A DNA stretch of 64,000 bases, from the NCBI GenBank assembly GCA_002786025.1, contig NHNW01000025.1, forward strand, positions 62,001-126,000, written 5' to 3'. This DNA comes from Zasmidium citrigriseum (lineage: Eukaryota; Ascomycota; Dothideomycetes; Mycosphaerellales; Mycosphaerellaceae). Positions 33,886 to 45,833 of this stretch are shown here, in pieces. A program made the position numbers and the translations under genes. How positions within the stretch are numbered: the stretch's first letter is position 1; every line of letters begins with the position of its first letter. The notes beneath the pieces are model-generated. The model did not search any database. It saw nothing but the letters and a program-made list of their open reading frames with translations, and was not told the DNA's origin.

Positions 33886-33900
33886 GTTATAAGCCCGGTC
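33886..33900 (+). other. Probable primer-binding site (initiator tRNA-Met half-molecule type)
   Basis: GTTATAAGCCCGG begins directly after the 5' LTR. Reversing a single TpA to TpG gives GTTATGAGCCC, complementary to the anticodon arm of eukaryotic initiator tRNA-Met (GGGCUCAUAAC). Drosophila copia and relatives prime from a half-molecule of this tRNA. The assignment is an inference from one short match. Confidence 0.45.
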
Positions 33901-34199
33901 CGCTATTAATTGGATTACCCTTTGTCTGTTATTCGAATCGCTACTTCCCTAGCGCCTACTCTTACGATACTATAGCGGCTTCTTTTCCTACTACTAACCC
34001 CTTTACTACCGTTTAGGCTAGATAGGCGTTCGAAATCGTCTGTTCGGACCCCCGCCGATTTAACGATTTTGCTTCGCAAGCTATTACTAGGGCACGACGT
34101 ACCGGTATCTAGAGATACATAAGGCCTGTCGAGATAATTTAGGTTCCTATTAATACTTAATACCCTATAGGTATACGTTAGGTTTACCCCGACCCCGAA

Positions 34200-35120
34200 C
34201 CTTAGGAACCTATATTCCCCGACTTCCCGGAAGTCGACGTACCTATCGACGGCGAGGAGGTTAACTAGATATAGTAGCTCCGTTACTAGTATACCGTCGA
34301 TAGGTATAACGCTACTATCCTCCGCTTTAACTATAAATAGGAGGCCTAGTCCCGTTTTATTACTAATAAGAGGGACTAGAAGGCGTATCTTAACCGGACT
34401 ATCCCTAGCCGGTATTCTAAGGTACTTAGTCGCCTCTAGACGATTAATAAATAGTAGTAGTATATCTGTTCTTAGCTTAAACCCTCCCTGGACAACTAGA
34501 ACCGCTAGCTTTAGGATATATACGACGACCTAATATAGGGGCTAAAGACTAACGACTACGAGACCTTCGTTACCTTATAGAATAACTACCGGCTAAAGCT
34601 CGATACGGCTAATTATCCCCTATTACCTTAGGCCTTTTATAACTTCTATAATATAGTTAAAGCCCGGATCGACCTTACCTAGGGACGTCTAATTACTTAG
34701 ATAGCCCGAAGCTTTAAGGAGGGGATTACTATATATAGGGACTTTCTTCGCCGCCGCCTAGTTAGTCTAACGAAGGACGTCTCCCTTAATACGGTCTTCT
34801 AGGCGGGTACTACTTAGCTATCTTTAACCGTTCTAGATAGCCTACTTAATAATAACGGAGGAATCGACCTTCCGCCTAAGCGTACCCCTCGACGACCCCG
34901 TTAGCGCCGTAGGGGTCTAACTATTAAGAAAATTACTAGCAAGCTACTATATAAGGCCTATAACCGCCTAGGAGATTATAAGATTATTAACTATACCCTT
35001 CGCCCTACCTAGAAGGATATAACGGCCGAATAGAAGTAATAGCTCCGCTACTACTAGAAGTACTACCGTAAGTACCTCTCCTTCTACTATCGATAGGCTA
35101 AACGATACGGGGACCTAGTA
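34200..35120 (+). pseudogene. Gag-like frame of the retrotransposon
   Basis: A protein-like reading with only TAG-type stops runs through this segment. It contains a charged N-terminal part, a long alpha-helical central part and a basic Arg/Lys-rich tract near 34,870-34,960. The CCHC zinc knuckle of copia Gag cannot be seen, as expected if Cys and His codons were changed to Tyr by RIP. Boundaries are approximate. Confidence 0.6.
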
Positions 35121-35279
35121 GCCTAGGTAATCTAGAAAGCATCTTAGACCTAGTCGTCTACCCCGAGGGAGATTAGTAATCTTAATACTAATATAAGGAA
35201 GCTTAGCGTTAACTTTCTAAGAGTTAATAAGGCTCTACCGCCCCCTAATCCTTATGCCTCCGTATAAATCCGCCTTATA

Positions 35280-38200
35280 ATAATATATACGGAGTCTTAC
35301 GACCTCGTAGCTAAATAGTTACTCGACTCTAGCTCTAATACCTATATTATTAATAACCCTATACTAGCTAGCTTTAAAGTAGAGAGTATACCCCGTAATA
35401 CTATTATCTATACGGGTAATAGTACTCTCTATACGGTTGCGAAGGGTCGAGCTAAGATACCCCTAAAAGCTATTAATAGGTAGACACTCTACCTAAACTT
35501 AAAGGATGTCCTCTATATACCTAGCTTCTATACTAATATCGTCTCTAGCCCGAAGATGCGCCTTTCTAGACTTTACCTTAACGAGCGTACCGATACCTAG
35601 TATAATAGGTAGAACCGACCGGTCTCGTAGCTACGCTATCGCTAGGGCTACCCCTATCTTAATGTAGTAGTACCTAGCCCTTCCTCTACTTAGTTCCGGG
35701 TATACGAATAGCCGCTAACGAGAGACGGTCGTCCTCTAACGGTAGCTTAGGTTGCTACCTAATAATAGGACGATACTCGCCGTATTTAGACCTTTACGGT
35801 ATAGAGTAGTAGGCACCCGCTTCCTAAGAGGTACCTTACTAGTAAATAATAGTACTAGCTATTTAGTTATATTAGGGGAGACCGTATTACTTACCTTCCG
35901 GATACTATTACTAATACAATCGTAGCTAACGGTACTCTAGCCCCCCTAACTAAGGAATATAAGGCATATACTCTATTTAAAGCCCGTAAGTAGGTCTCTA
36001 GGAGGAAGCTAGTTCGTATACGCCTACCTACCCCTTTCTCGGATATCGTAATAGATGTTATCTACCTCGATTAGGCCTATAACGGGGACAACTACCTCCT
36101 ATACGCCTATAATGTCTATACGTACATATACTTCGTATAGACGATACCGACCTATAACTAGAACACTATATTAGAGTTCTATAAGGAGCTAATTCGCTTT
36201 ATACGGGCCCTTAGCCGCGAGCTTATCGTCCTTTAGGCCGATAACGACTCGGTATTTAGTATTACCTTCCGCTCGAAGGTACGACGAAGCGGTATTAGCC
36301 TTAATCTTACGGTACCGTACACCCCTAAGTAGGATCCTACGGAGCGAGCGGGTGCGCTACTTATTACTATAGCTAGGTATCTAACGATCTAGGCGAACCT
36401 ACTAGAGAACCTCTAGCTAGAAATAGTAGCTACGGCGGCGTTTATTCTAAATCGATCCCTAACGAAGGGCCTAGGGTAGAAGACACCTATTAAGGTTACT
36501 ACTAGTCGAGCCCTATCTATAGTATATATACGGGTAGTTAGTTCCCGTTCTTACGCCTACCGTACGAACCCGAAGGATCCCCTAAGGAAGGCTAAGATAG
36601 CGCCTCGTACCTATATAGGCTACCTAGTAGGGTTTAAAGGCTATAGTATCTATCGGATCTAGATCCCCTCCTTACGTAAGGTTATCTGGACTCGCGATAT
36701 TATCTTTAACGAGGACTAGGTGTATTAGGGAGCCTATAATTTTAACGTAGGGTAGACATTTCTAAATAAACTATAATTTAATATTACCCTTTAGCCTCCC
36801 CGCCTATCCTTTACTAATTAATTTAATAATCTCCTACTACTTAGTTAGGGTTATAATATCTACCGGATAGAGATTATACCTAGCCTAGTACTAGTAATAG
36901 CGGAAGATCTTCGACTAGCTATACCTATTAACGGGAGACCCTCTATAGCTATTCCTCCTAAAAGCCTAGTTAAGATAGAGTACCCCTATAGCTACTATAA
37001 TAAGCCTATAAAGGAGGATATCTACTTCCCTCCGGTACTCTAGGACCCTATCTTTCCGCTCGAATATACCCCGGGTCTATATTAATACTAGCCGGTACCT
37101 CCTAATCGCTAGGCTCTCCCTTTACCGTCTACCCCTACCTCGCTTCTATAGTATACACGCCTACTGGAGGTAGACCTTAAGGCTAAACTCCTTCCGCGCC
37201 TAAAGAAGCCCCGGGTTACTAACTACCTAGTAGCGTTTATAGTAGAAGTAGCCTAGGTTACGATAGAGGAATACGCCTATAAGGTTAATGTTCGAACTCT
37301 CCTACCCGTCCCTCGTCGATAGGAATAGGTCCTTAAACATAAGTTTACAGCTAAATTTTAGATCGTAACTAAGGAGGAGTAGGAGAAAGCCTATTAGATA
37401 GGAACCTAGTATAAAGTCGACGAATCTAAGGCGCTAACTAAACCGGTTCCCCTTACCTAGGTCTAGACGTATAAAGCGGACGAGAATAACCTCTTAACTA
37501 AGTTTAAGGCGAGACTCTACGCTAGGGGCGACCTTTAGGAGACTCTAAACGATACCTACGCTATAACGCTCCCTACGAGGGTTTTCCGCCTATTAATTAC
37601 GATTATTACGTACTTCGACCTCGAGACTATTTAGCTTAATACTATTAATGCCTTCCTTAACGCCGACCTTCCGGTACCTATCTATCTTCGCCCGCCTAAA
37701 CCGTTTTAGAAACCAGGGGTACTCCTAAAGTACGTTAAGGCGTTATACGGGTTTAAGGAAGTACTAAACCTATAGTACAACCTCCTAAGGGAGACGCTTA
37801 AGGAACTTAGTTTTATATAGGTAGTAGAGTACCTCTACGTAAAGGGACGGGTGTTAATCTTCTTCTTTATAGACGATATTATACTAGCCTTCCAGGATAA
37901 GGACCGTAAGGAGGCCCTTTAGGTCTAACGTAACCTAATAGCTCGCTTTGCAATACGGGAGATAGGACCCCTAAAGTAGTTTTATAGGATCCGGATTACC
38001 CGCGATCGCGCTCTCCGCCGGATCTAGCTTAATTAGGCTATATATATCGACCGTATAGCGGTACGTTTTCCCCTAGACATTATACGAAAGGTGGAAACCC
38101 TCCTACCCTATAGTTTTAATAGGGTACCTAGCCTAGCGCTAGAGAATACTACCCGTATAAAGGAATATCGTAGCCTAGTTAGTAGCCTAAACTTTACTAC

Positions 38201-38840
38201 TATTTAGACACGGCCGGATATTGCTTTCGCGACCTCTCTACTAGTATAGTACCTAAAGAACCCCTCTCCTATACATCTTAGGGCGGCTTAGTACCTACTT
38301 CGGTATCTCTAGTATACGAAATTATTAAGCCTAGCGTATAGGGCGACTAAGGCTAATACCGACCTTAGGGAGTTCTTTAGGGCGTCTAACGCTTCTTATG
38401 CGGATAATACTCTTACCCGGCGCTCCTCTAAGGGTTTCCTCTTTATACTATTTAGTAGGCCTATCGATTAGAAGGCCTATAGGTAGAGGATAGTTACGAA
38501 ATTAAGTATAGAGGCGGAACTCTACTCTATAAGCTATACTAGAACGGAACTTATCTAGTAGATCCGTTTACTAGAGGCGATTAACCTAGAACTAGATCGT
38601 TCGCCGGTTCTTTTCTATAATAACCTATAAACCTTTCGTGTAATTACTATACCCGCTAGAAGAATTAATACGAGGATACGACATATGGATATATAGTAAT
38701 ACTAGCTACGAGAACGATATCTTACTAGTAAATTAAAGGTTAACTAGCTAGAAACTACCCGTATGCCGGCTAATAGGCTTACGAAGCTCCTAACGCTACT
38801 AAAGTATCGATAATTTATCCGCTAATTACATATAGAGGAC
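35280..38840 (+). pseudogene. Pol polyprotein relic: protease, integrase, RT, RNase H
   Basis: Protease: LLDSSS near 35,325, equivalent to the family LLDSGA active site. Integrase core: about 36,040-36,450, with the first Asp near 36,055, ADND near 36,240 and the catalytic Glu in DPTER near 36,335. Reverse transcriptase: about 37,430-38,060, with KARLYARGD, NAFLNADL, KALYGFKE and the catalytic FFIDDI at 37,861-37,880. RNase H: about 38,430-38,830, with TKLSIEAEL and TRIRHMDI followed by LRERY. Every domain is interrupted by TAG/TAA stops and none could yield a protein. Order and motifs are those of Ty1/copia. Confidence 0.88.
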
Positions 38841-39189
38841 GTTAATAACCTAGGGGGTACCGGTAAGAAGGATAATACCTACCTAATGCTTACTAAAGCG
38901 GTAGATAACGACCCGGAGCCTAATAAGATATTTTAAGACTCTAGCTTAGTATTACGTAATAACCCCTAAAAGGAAGATTTACTTATATACTTTTATATAA
39001 AGGACGATTCTACCCCGTAATTAGCCTACTAGAAGATTCTAGGGAGTAGTCCGTACGCTCTACTTACGTTACCCTTAATAATTTAAGCCTTCTACTACTC
39101 TAAACTAACTTAAACCTTTACGTAACTAACTATCGCTCTACCCCCTACCTACTATCTACCTCTACTCTACCTATCCGCCCGATATACTA

Positions 39190-40593
39190 CTCTCCGGCCG
39201 ATACTACTACCTCTAGTAAGCCCCTCTAGTCGTAATATAGCCGACAACTAAGAGCCTAGTCGTTAGACTACCCTAGCTACCGAGCGCGAGCCTTCTCCCG
39301 CCCTACCTCGTAAGGGCGAGAAGGGATTCCGCCCTAAGGATACCTAGGAGGACATCGCCTACCTAAATATTAAGATTTAGAACAACCGCCCCCTTACTAA
39401 GGCCGAGAAAGGCCGCTACGACACCTATATTACTAAGGCTTACGCTAAGCGCTACGCTACTACCGCTAAGGCCGAGGACGACGCTAAGAGCGAAGTTTAG
39501 GACGACGGCGAGCCTAAGGAGGAGATTAAGGAGGAATTTAAGAAGGTAATTAAAGATAAGGATAGTAAAGACGAGGACGCCCCTAGTAGCAACGTTAAGG
39601 AGGATGTCGACGACGATACTAGCGTTAAGGGAGAACTCCCCTCTATCCCCCTCTTCCGCCTAAACGCCGCCCTAAGGAGCGCCCGCTACGACGACAACCT
39701 CTACCTCCTTAAGCTACTAGTCGATAACGACACCGAGTCTCGTCGCCGCTATAAGGCCGCTAATAACCCGGCGCCCCTCTCTACTAGTAAGTCTAAGCTA
39801 GTACCCGCCCGTTCCTCGTCTATACGGCTAGATACGACCTCCCGCGCCCCTCCCTATAAGATAGCCCTCCCTAAGACCGCTACTAAGGTACGCCGCGTCC
39901 TCTCTAAGTAGCGCTCGGCCGCTAAGTAGGCGCCTAACCGCTAGAAGGGTAAATTGTTCGCCTCCCTCGGTCGCGCTACGTTTAGGGTATATACTAGCGC
40001 TAAGCTAGCTAAACTTAAGTTTAAGAACCTCTATAGTAGTAACGAGGTCGTTCTCGAACTTAAGGGTAAGCTCTAGAACGTCTACCGCCTCCTTAGTAAG
40101 GCTTAGCCCTATAACCGCCTTAACGCTCTCGATACGGTTAAAGACGACCTCCTCGCCGTTAGTTAGTACCTTAACCCTAGTACTAACCTTACCGAAGAAG
40201 AGTAGGAGTACTACGAGATTACTAACCCTAACCCCGACGCTATAGGTAAGCTCCTCGATAAGATTATTAACCGCCTAGTTAAGGGCCCTACCCCCCCTAC
40301 TCTATCTAGTAAGGTCGGTAAGCGTAAGCTCCTCGATAATAAGGAAGATACCTCCTCTCCTAAGCGTTAGTAGTAGTCCTCCCCTCCCCATTATACCCTT
40401 AACGTTAGTATCTAGTACGTTAAGAAGGTTATAGCTAACGAGACCGAGCGCCTTAAGAACTCGCTCGACTTCGACCTCCGTAAGCTAGATCGGGCTAATA
40501 GGAAGTCCGCCTAGTCTACTATCGCTTAGTACGGTAATAATATTATCTCCCGTATTAAGGATATAATAGCTAGCCGCTATTAGTATAGGTCTG
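39190..40593 (+). pseudogene. Extra frame between RNase H and 3' LTR, unknown product
   Basis: From about 39,190 to 40,593 one plus-strand frame reads as protein for about 435 codons with some 17 stops, all TAG and none TAA or TGA. TAG is what RIP makes from TGG or CAG, so this was a coding frame before mutation. The reading is hydrophilic, rich in Lys, Glu, Asp, Arg, Ser and Pro, with an acidic cluster near 39,550-39,630 and basic stretches after it, and no hydrophobic membrane segments, so it is not envelope-like. It is in the same frame as pol but separated by a less coherent stretch (38,840-39,190). I recognise no domain. It could be a second structural protein, a captured host gene or a nested insertion. 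Confidence 0.6.
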
Positions 40594-40625
40594 TTTTTAG
40601 ATTAGGCTATACTTTTGCCTTCTCT

Positions 40626-40632
40626 AAGGGGG
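40626..40632 (+). other. Polypurine tract
   Basis: AAGGGGG ends directly at the TG of the 3' LTR, the expected site for plus-strand priming in LTR retrotransposons. Confidence 0.8.
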
Positions 40633-40847
40633 TGTATTAGCCCTATACGGGCTACCTAGGTGGGCCTATTACGGCATGTTTTACTTTTAGAGGATTCGGT
40701 ACTAGATATAGCATATTCGGTGTTTTTACGGGTTTTTCGGCGTTTTTAGGTAGATGGGTAACCTCTGTATATAGTCACCGGCTGATACTACCTAAATACG
40801 ATCATGGTTATTGTCTCATGCATATCAGTGTTAGTGCTCTTCTCACA
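40633..40847 (+). repeat. 3' LTR
   Basis: It starts TGTATT and ends CTCACA. The pattern mirrors the 5' copy: the inner part is RIP-mutated (GTACTAGATATAGCA) while the outer about 75 bp keep CpA and TpG (CATGGTTATTGTCTCATGCA). The outer ends of both LTRs together give the near-original LTR sequence. Confidence 0.93.
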
Positions 40848-40852
40848 GAGTT
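40848..40852. repeat. Target-site duplication, right copy (GAGTT)
   Basis: It is identical to 33,668-33,672 and directly follows the CA end of the 3' LTR. Confidence 0.9.
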
Positions 40853-41609
40853 CACCAGCAGCAGCGACGCTCGTGGTAATGATCATGCGGGCGGACGAGA
40901 TTCTCGTGTAATGCGAATTGATGTCTGGCTCGTCTCGCACGGGAGGGGCCCGCGCTGCTCACTGCGGAGGCGAGTGAGCGGGCAGGGTGGCTCGTGTGGA
41001 GCATATGATGGCGCTGATTGCAGCAAAACGTGTCACGATGACCGTGAGATGAGGGCGATTAGGTGGCCCGACGGGAGGTTGCTGGAAGGACGGCAAGCCG
41101 GGCAGGTCAAGCTGGCGAGCAGGGTGTTGCTGCTGCGTTGCGTTGCATTGGCGAGCTGGAGGGCAAACTCTGGCGGCGATAGTAGATTTTTTGGGGCAAC
41201 CGGAGCTGCTGGCGCGGCGCTTGCATTGGCTTGGGTCTGCAGGATACGCAAGGTTGACGAGTGCTGATTTGATAGGCGACCGCTGGCCGGCAACAGCAGG
41301 GCCTGACGCGCGGTAGAGAGTTGAGGGCAGGTCCTAGGCAGGCAAGCAGAGAGGTGAGCGGTGCGCAGGGCGGAGGGGCGAGCTGCGTTGCTCTGAAGAG
41401 AAGTCCCTACTGCTAGCGTTGGCCGTAGTGGTGATGCCGTATCCTCATCCCACCAACGCCCGCACTGTCTGAATCGAGTATCCTAATTCTGCAGTTTCTG
41501 GAATTCTTCTCTGTATTTGCGTGCAGCTGCTGGGCGTGCACGAGCATCTCCATCCTCAAGCCTCCGCTCGAGCACGCCGCCCGCCACCTCCTCTGCCGCG
41601 CAGGCCTCT
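40853..41609. other. Upstream region of the Zn2Cys6 gene
   Basis: This is a GC-rich, CpA-containing flank without RIP. A 149-codon frame starting inside the 3' LTR runs to 41,267 but has no motif and is taken as chance. The region presumably contains the promoter and 5' leader of the regulator gene. Confidence 0.5.
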
Positions 41610-44524
41610 ATGGCAGACGGGGCCAGTAGCCCGCTGCCGTTTCCCTCGCCCTCCGCCATCCTCGGAGACAACGCCCCAACCCCCGTGCCCGCCACACAGT
41701 CCGCGAGCAAGAAGGATAAGAATCATGCCCGTCGTCCCAGCAAGGACACGGCAAAGAAGGTCGCTGCGCCCCGCAAGACGGCGCCCGCGGTAGAGAACAG
41801 CAGCAGCAAGGATGCTGCCAACGCTGCCTCTGCAAACAGCGCGGCGCCCGTCAAGCCGAAACAAACCAAGAGTCGCAATGGTATATACTAGCCACGCACA
41901 TGAGCCCGACGCCCGTCCTCTTGCTGCCTTCGCGCGGAAAGAGTGATGGTGATGATGACGATGGGGAGACAAGAGTGCTGATAGAGGACTTTGCGCAGGA
42001 TGCCTCACCTGCAAATCGAAGCGGCTGAAATGCGGCGAAGAGAAACCACATTGCATGAATTGTAGGTTTGGCGCCTTCTCCTTGTGTTTCACTTTTGACA
42101 TTGAGTCTTTCTCAGGCCGGAAGAGAAACGTTCCCTGCGGCGGTTACAAGAAGCAGTTCCAATGGCGAGAGTTCGGACAGGCGACTATCAAGACGAACTT
42201 GGGTGGAAATAAGCAAGGTAGGTCGATTGGAATGAGAATTTCCTTTTGCGCTGACATATCTCCAACAGCCACCTCTACGTCGCCGGTGCGGCCTTTGTCC
42301 ACTGGATCGTCCAAGACTAACACCCCTCCTCATGAGTTTCCACCCCGGATACCAGGCCTCCCGCCTGTGTTACCCGAGGCGCCTATATCGACAAGCTCTT
42401 TACCGGATGCTCCTCCTCGTTCGCAGGACCGGAAACCGTCTTCTCGTACGGGTTCTCCCCACAAGGGCAACAGTCCGCCACAAGATAGTGCCTTCACCAC
42501 GCCCGAAGAAGAGCATCCTGAACCAGCACCACCTCCTGAAATGAAGGAGTCTGGAACTTCTGATGAATTTGCCAGCGTCAACTTCGATTCGCAGAACTTA
42601 TTTGCTTACCGTTCTCGTTCGCTTTCTCCCGGTCTTCTCATGGGACACACGCCGACCGTGACAGAATGTCTGGAAGCTGGCCAGGTCACGCCCACTGATG
42701 ATCATCAGAATCACCAAGACTTTGTGTCTTTCTCGCTGCCTGAGGACATGCACCTTCCGCTCTGGTCAGCAGGTCCTCACGAGCCCGACTTGTTGCAGGC
42801 TGGCATCCTTGGGGATGATCTCTTGGTCGAGCAGCTCCAGGACCCTGGGAACATGTTTAGCTGGCAATCGCGACTTGACACGCCGACTTCATTCGATTCT
42901 GGGTCGCTGGACGATCATTCTTTCTGGAATGGCCCTGGCCCGATGCCTCAGTTTTACGTTTCTCCTGACCTTCACATGGGCAGTCCCGAGTCATTGATGG
43001 CTCGTTATGATAGAATGACTTGCGGCGTCTTGTCGATAATGGATGGGCCGAGTGAGAATCCATGGCGCACTCTGATCTGGCCCATGGCGCAGTCTTCACC
43101 TGCACTGTATCATGCAGTGCTTGCAATGACTGCATTCCATTCTGCCCACGACAATCCTGGCTTCCGCGTCGTTGGACAGGAACACAAGATGGCCAGTATT
43201 CGGAACATACAGGAAGGGATCAGAGACAACAGCATGAACGATCAAACGGCGATAGCGACAGCACTGGCGTTGGGCTTCTCGGAGTCGTGGGATCAGCTCA
43301 CAGCAACCGGCAATACGCACATCAAGGGCGCGCAGGCTCTTGTCAAGCGCGCTCTCGATCAACATCGGGAGAGACCGCTTCAAGGCACTGAATTGAAGCG
43401 GCTCAAATTCCTGTGCAACGCTTGGGTGTACATGGATGTCATCGCTCGCTTGACGTCGGTTGACAGCGACGAGTCGAATGACTTTGACCGGACCTTCATT
43501 TTCGAGCCAAATGCCTCGAGAATGGTAATGGGTCATGGTCAGACCAGACATCGAGGATTCGGTATCGACTTTGGTATGGAGATTGATGCTCGTCTTGATC
43601 CTCTGATGGGTTGTGCTGGCACCCTGTTTCCCCTAATCGGTCGGGTGGCAAATCTGGTCCGGAAGGTATGCAGGTCGCAAACCAACTCGCCATGGATTGT
43701 AAGCCAGGCGCGAGACCTCAAGGTGATGCTGGATGAATGGGATCCGCCAGAGGAGATTGAATGTCCAGAGGACCCAACTACCGGCGTTCAGCACACCCTG
43801 CAGACTGCAGAAGCATATCGTTGGGCAACGCTGCTTCACCTGCACCAGGCCGTGCCAGAATTGCCGTCAATGACCTCTGCAGATATCGCTCAGAAGATTC
43901 TGGCATGTCTCGCTACGGTACCGCTCGGGAGCAGGACTCTCATCGTCCAGATCTACCCCTTGATGGTAGCAGGCTGTGAAGCCGCCGATCCAGACGACAG
44001 ACAGTGGGTTCGCGAACGCTGGCACGTGATGATGGACCGGATGCGCATCGGCGTGATCGAGAAATGCCTCACCGTGACCGAGGAAGTTTGGCGTCGCAAG
44101 GACGTTTACGAAGCGAAACCAATCACGCATCGCAAGCTCGTGAAGACGTCCGATCTCAACCCGGCCCGACGAAGGGGTGCTCCCCTCCCACGTCGGTCAA
44201 CGGACTCTCCTGAAAACGGAGAAATTGGCCGAACGGGTATCGTTTTCAGCTACATCGACACGGACAGCGAGCCGATGGGAGCCAATCTCAAGGACGTGAG
44301 GGGCCCGGATCCGGAGTCACAACGTTGGAGAAGGGATTCGAGTGATCGCGTCACTGTTGATCCTGCATATTCTGTCAGGGGCCATCTGCATTGGGTGGGA
44401 GTGATGTGGGATTGGGCTTGGGAAGGTAAGTGCATCTCCATATTCCACTCTGGGAAAGTGGCAGGGCAAGTCGCATGTGGGTAGTCAGCGCTGACAAGGT
44501 ACTCTCACAGTGTTGCTTGGCTGA
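41610..44524 (+). CDS. Zn2Cys6 transcription factor (Fungal_trans_2 type)
   Basis: Five exons (41610-41880, 41999-42061, 42116-42217, 42269-44425, 44511-44524; introns 118, 54, 51, 85 nt) give 868 residues. Splicing of exons 1-3 assembles a complete binuclear zinc cluster, Cys at 92, 95, 102, 109, 112 and 119 (CLTCKSKRLKC then CMNC and VPC, spacing 2-6-6-2-6), followed by the GGYKKQFQW segment common behind such clusters. A Pro/Ser-rich region follows, then a long helical domain resembling Fungal_trans_2, as in Pro1/NosA- and UGA3-type regulators. The last exon is only 14 nt and yields the end WEVLLG. The 51-nt third intron is a multiple of three and stop-free, so the frame stays open if it is retained. 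Nuclear DNA-binding activator by family; target genes unknown. Confidence 0.92.
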
Positions 44525-45833
44525 TGAGTCGACGATGATGGCGCTCTCTCGTCATGGGTTCCGCGAACGATTCCGGGAGTTGTTGCATATTGGGCGGAGT
44601 TGGCGGCTGTTCGGAATTGATTTAATGGCCTGCATGCATGCAAAGGGCAACGAAACCACGCCGTGGGTCCAATGATTCGATGAGATGGGTTCGGCAATAA
44701 CGTCTATTTCGGTTGTGGACTGTTTGATTGTCTTGCGTTCTGCTCTTTTGCCTGTCCACAAAAACTTGATATGGCGTGGTGTGCCCCGTTATTTTTTCGG
44801 AAGCACATATACAGTCCAAAGCGATTCAGCGAGTCAGTTGTTTCTTGGGTTGGCTTTTGGCTTTGGAGTTGGAGTTGGATAGATTGAATGTTCAACAATC
44901 GACTATTGCAGAAAGAGATGGAAGAATCGGGTAAAGAGAGAAGAGAGCTGGGGGATGAGAAAAGAGGAGAAGTTTTAGGGAAAATGACTTCACGGCAGGG
45001 ACGCTCTCTTAAGAAGACCGCCACAACTCACGAAATTGAAACGAAACAAGGGAACCACTGTCTCTGTCACGAGTACATAGTCCGTAATAAGTAAGAGAAG
45101 CAAAGCAGGGAATTATTTGGGATTCTAGAGCCTACTGGGCTTCCTATCCACTGTCTCTGTTTCGCCAGAGCCTCTTCTTACGAAAGAAATCGACTAATGG
45201 GCCTGCCCGTGTGTTCCAGGCGAGTGACGAACGACTCATGTTCCCTTCCCCGAGGAGCGGAGGGGAGGAAGTGCAAACCCATCACGTGTGGATGATGCAG
45301 AGCTCGCGATGTGGTTCAAGGATGTTAGCGTTGGGGGATTGTTTTGCCGGATTGGGAAGGAGGATGAGATGCGCTTGGGAGCTATGTCATTGGGTCTTTG
45401 GCGATAAGATAGGACGCGTTCCTCGTTCACGTCTGTGTGAGAGAGCTCCTTCTTTGCTGTTTGCAGAGATGTTGTGCGCCGATAAGTGATGGTTGGCCTT
45501 GCTGATTGTATCGCACTTGGGGTTGCTGATTGATGAGGGGGGAAGAACGTAAGACTGTGATATAGGTAGATTTGGAGAGGTTTGTTGGATTCTCGATTTT
45601 GGTCTGTCTTCTCTGCGATTGTTGTTGGCGATTGAGACTATTCGTTGCTCTAGAATCAAAAGCCGTAAGTTCTCTCTCCTTCGTTCCTCGAACCAGAGCA
45701 GGATCGAGCAGCCATTGGTCTTCGCCGTACTCAGACCAAGCCATTGAGGCCCCCAAAGGTAGAAGCAGAGAAGACTAACATTGACCAAACTCAACAGCCC
45801 AATCAGACTTCCAATTCATTCAAGTCGATCATC
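44525..45833. other. Intergenic, with probable 5'-UTR intron of the cupin gene
   Basis: No coding frame is recognised. At 45,665-45,797 a GTAAGT donor, ACTAACA branch-like site and CAACAG acceptor outline a 133-nt intron ending 36 bp before the cupin start codon, so a spliced 5' leader is likely. Confidence 0.5.

Larger units (their letters stand above)
33673..40847 (+). mobile_element. Ty1/copia LTR retrotransposon, RIP-inactivated, full length
   Basis: A 7,175-bp element bounded by LTRs of 213 and 215 bp, a 5-bp TSD and a polypurine tract. Protein order read through stops on the plus strand is Gag-like, protease, integrase, reverse transcriptase, RNase H, which defines Ty1/copia. All stops in the reading frame are TAG or TAA and interior CpA and TpG are almost absent, so Trp, Gln, Met, His and Cys codons have been converted to stops, Ile or Tyr. 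Despite this the GC content stays moderate because CpG and GpC persist. The element is about 1.5 kb longer than a typical copia because of an extra frame after RNase H. It lies about 760 bp upstream of the Zn2Cys6 gene, in the same orientation. Confidence 0.95.

Noticed and set aside
40818..41267. Open frame starting inside the 3' LTR and running into flanking DNA
   Set aside because: Arises from joining an LTR end with GC-rich unique DNA; no motif and no reason to be translated.
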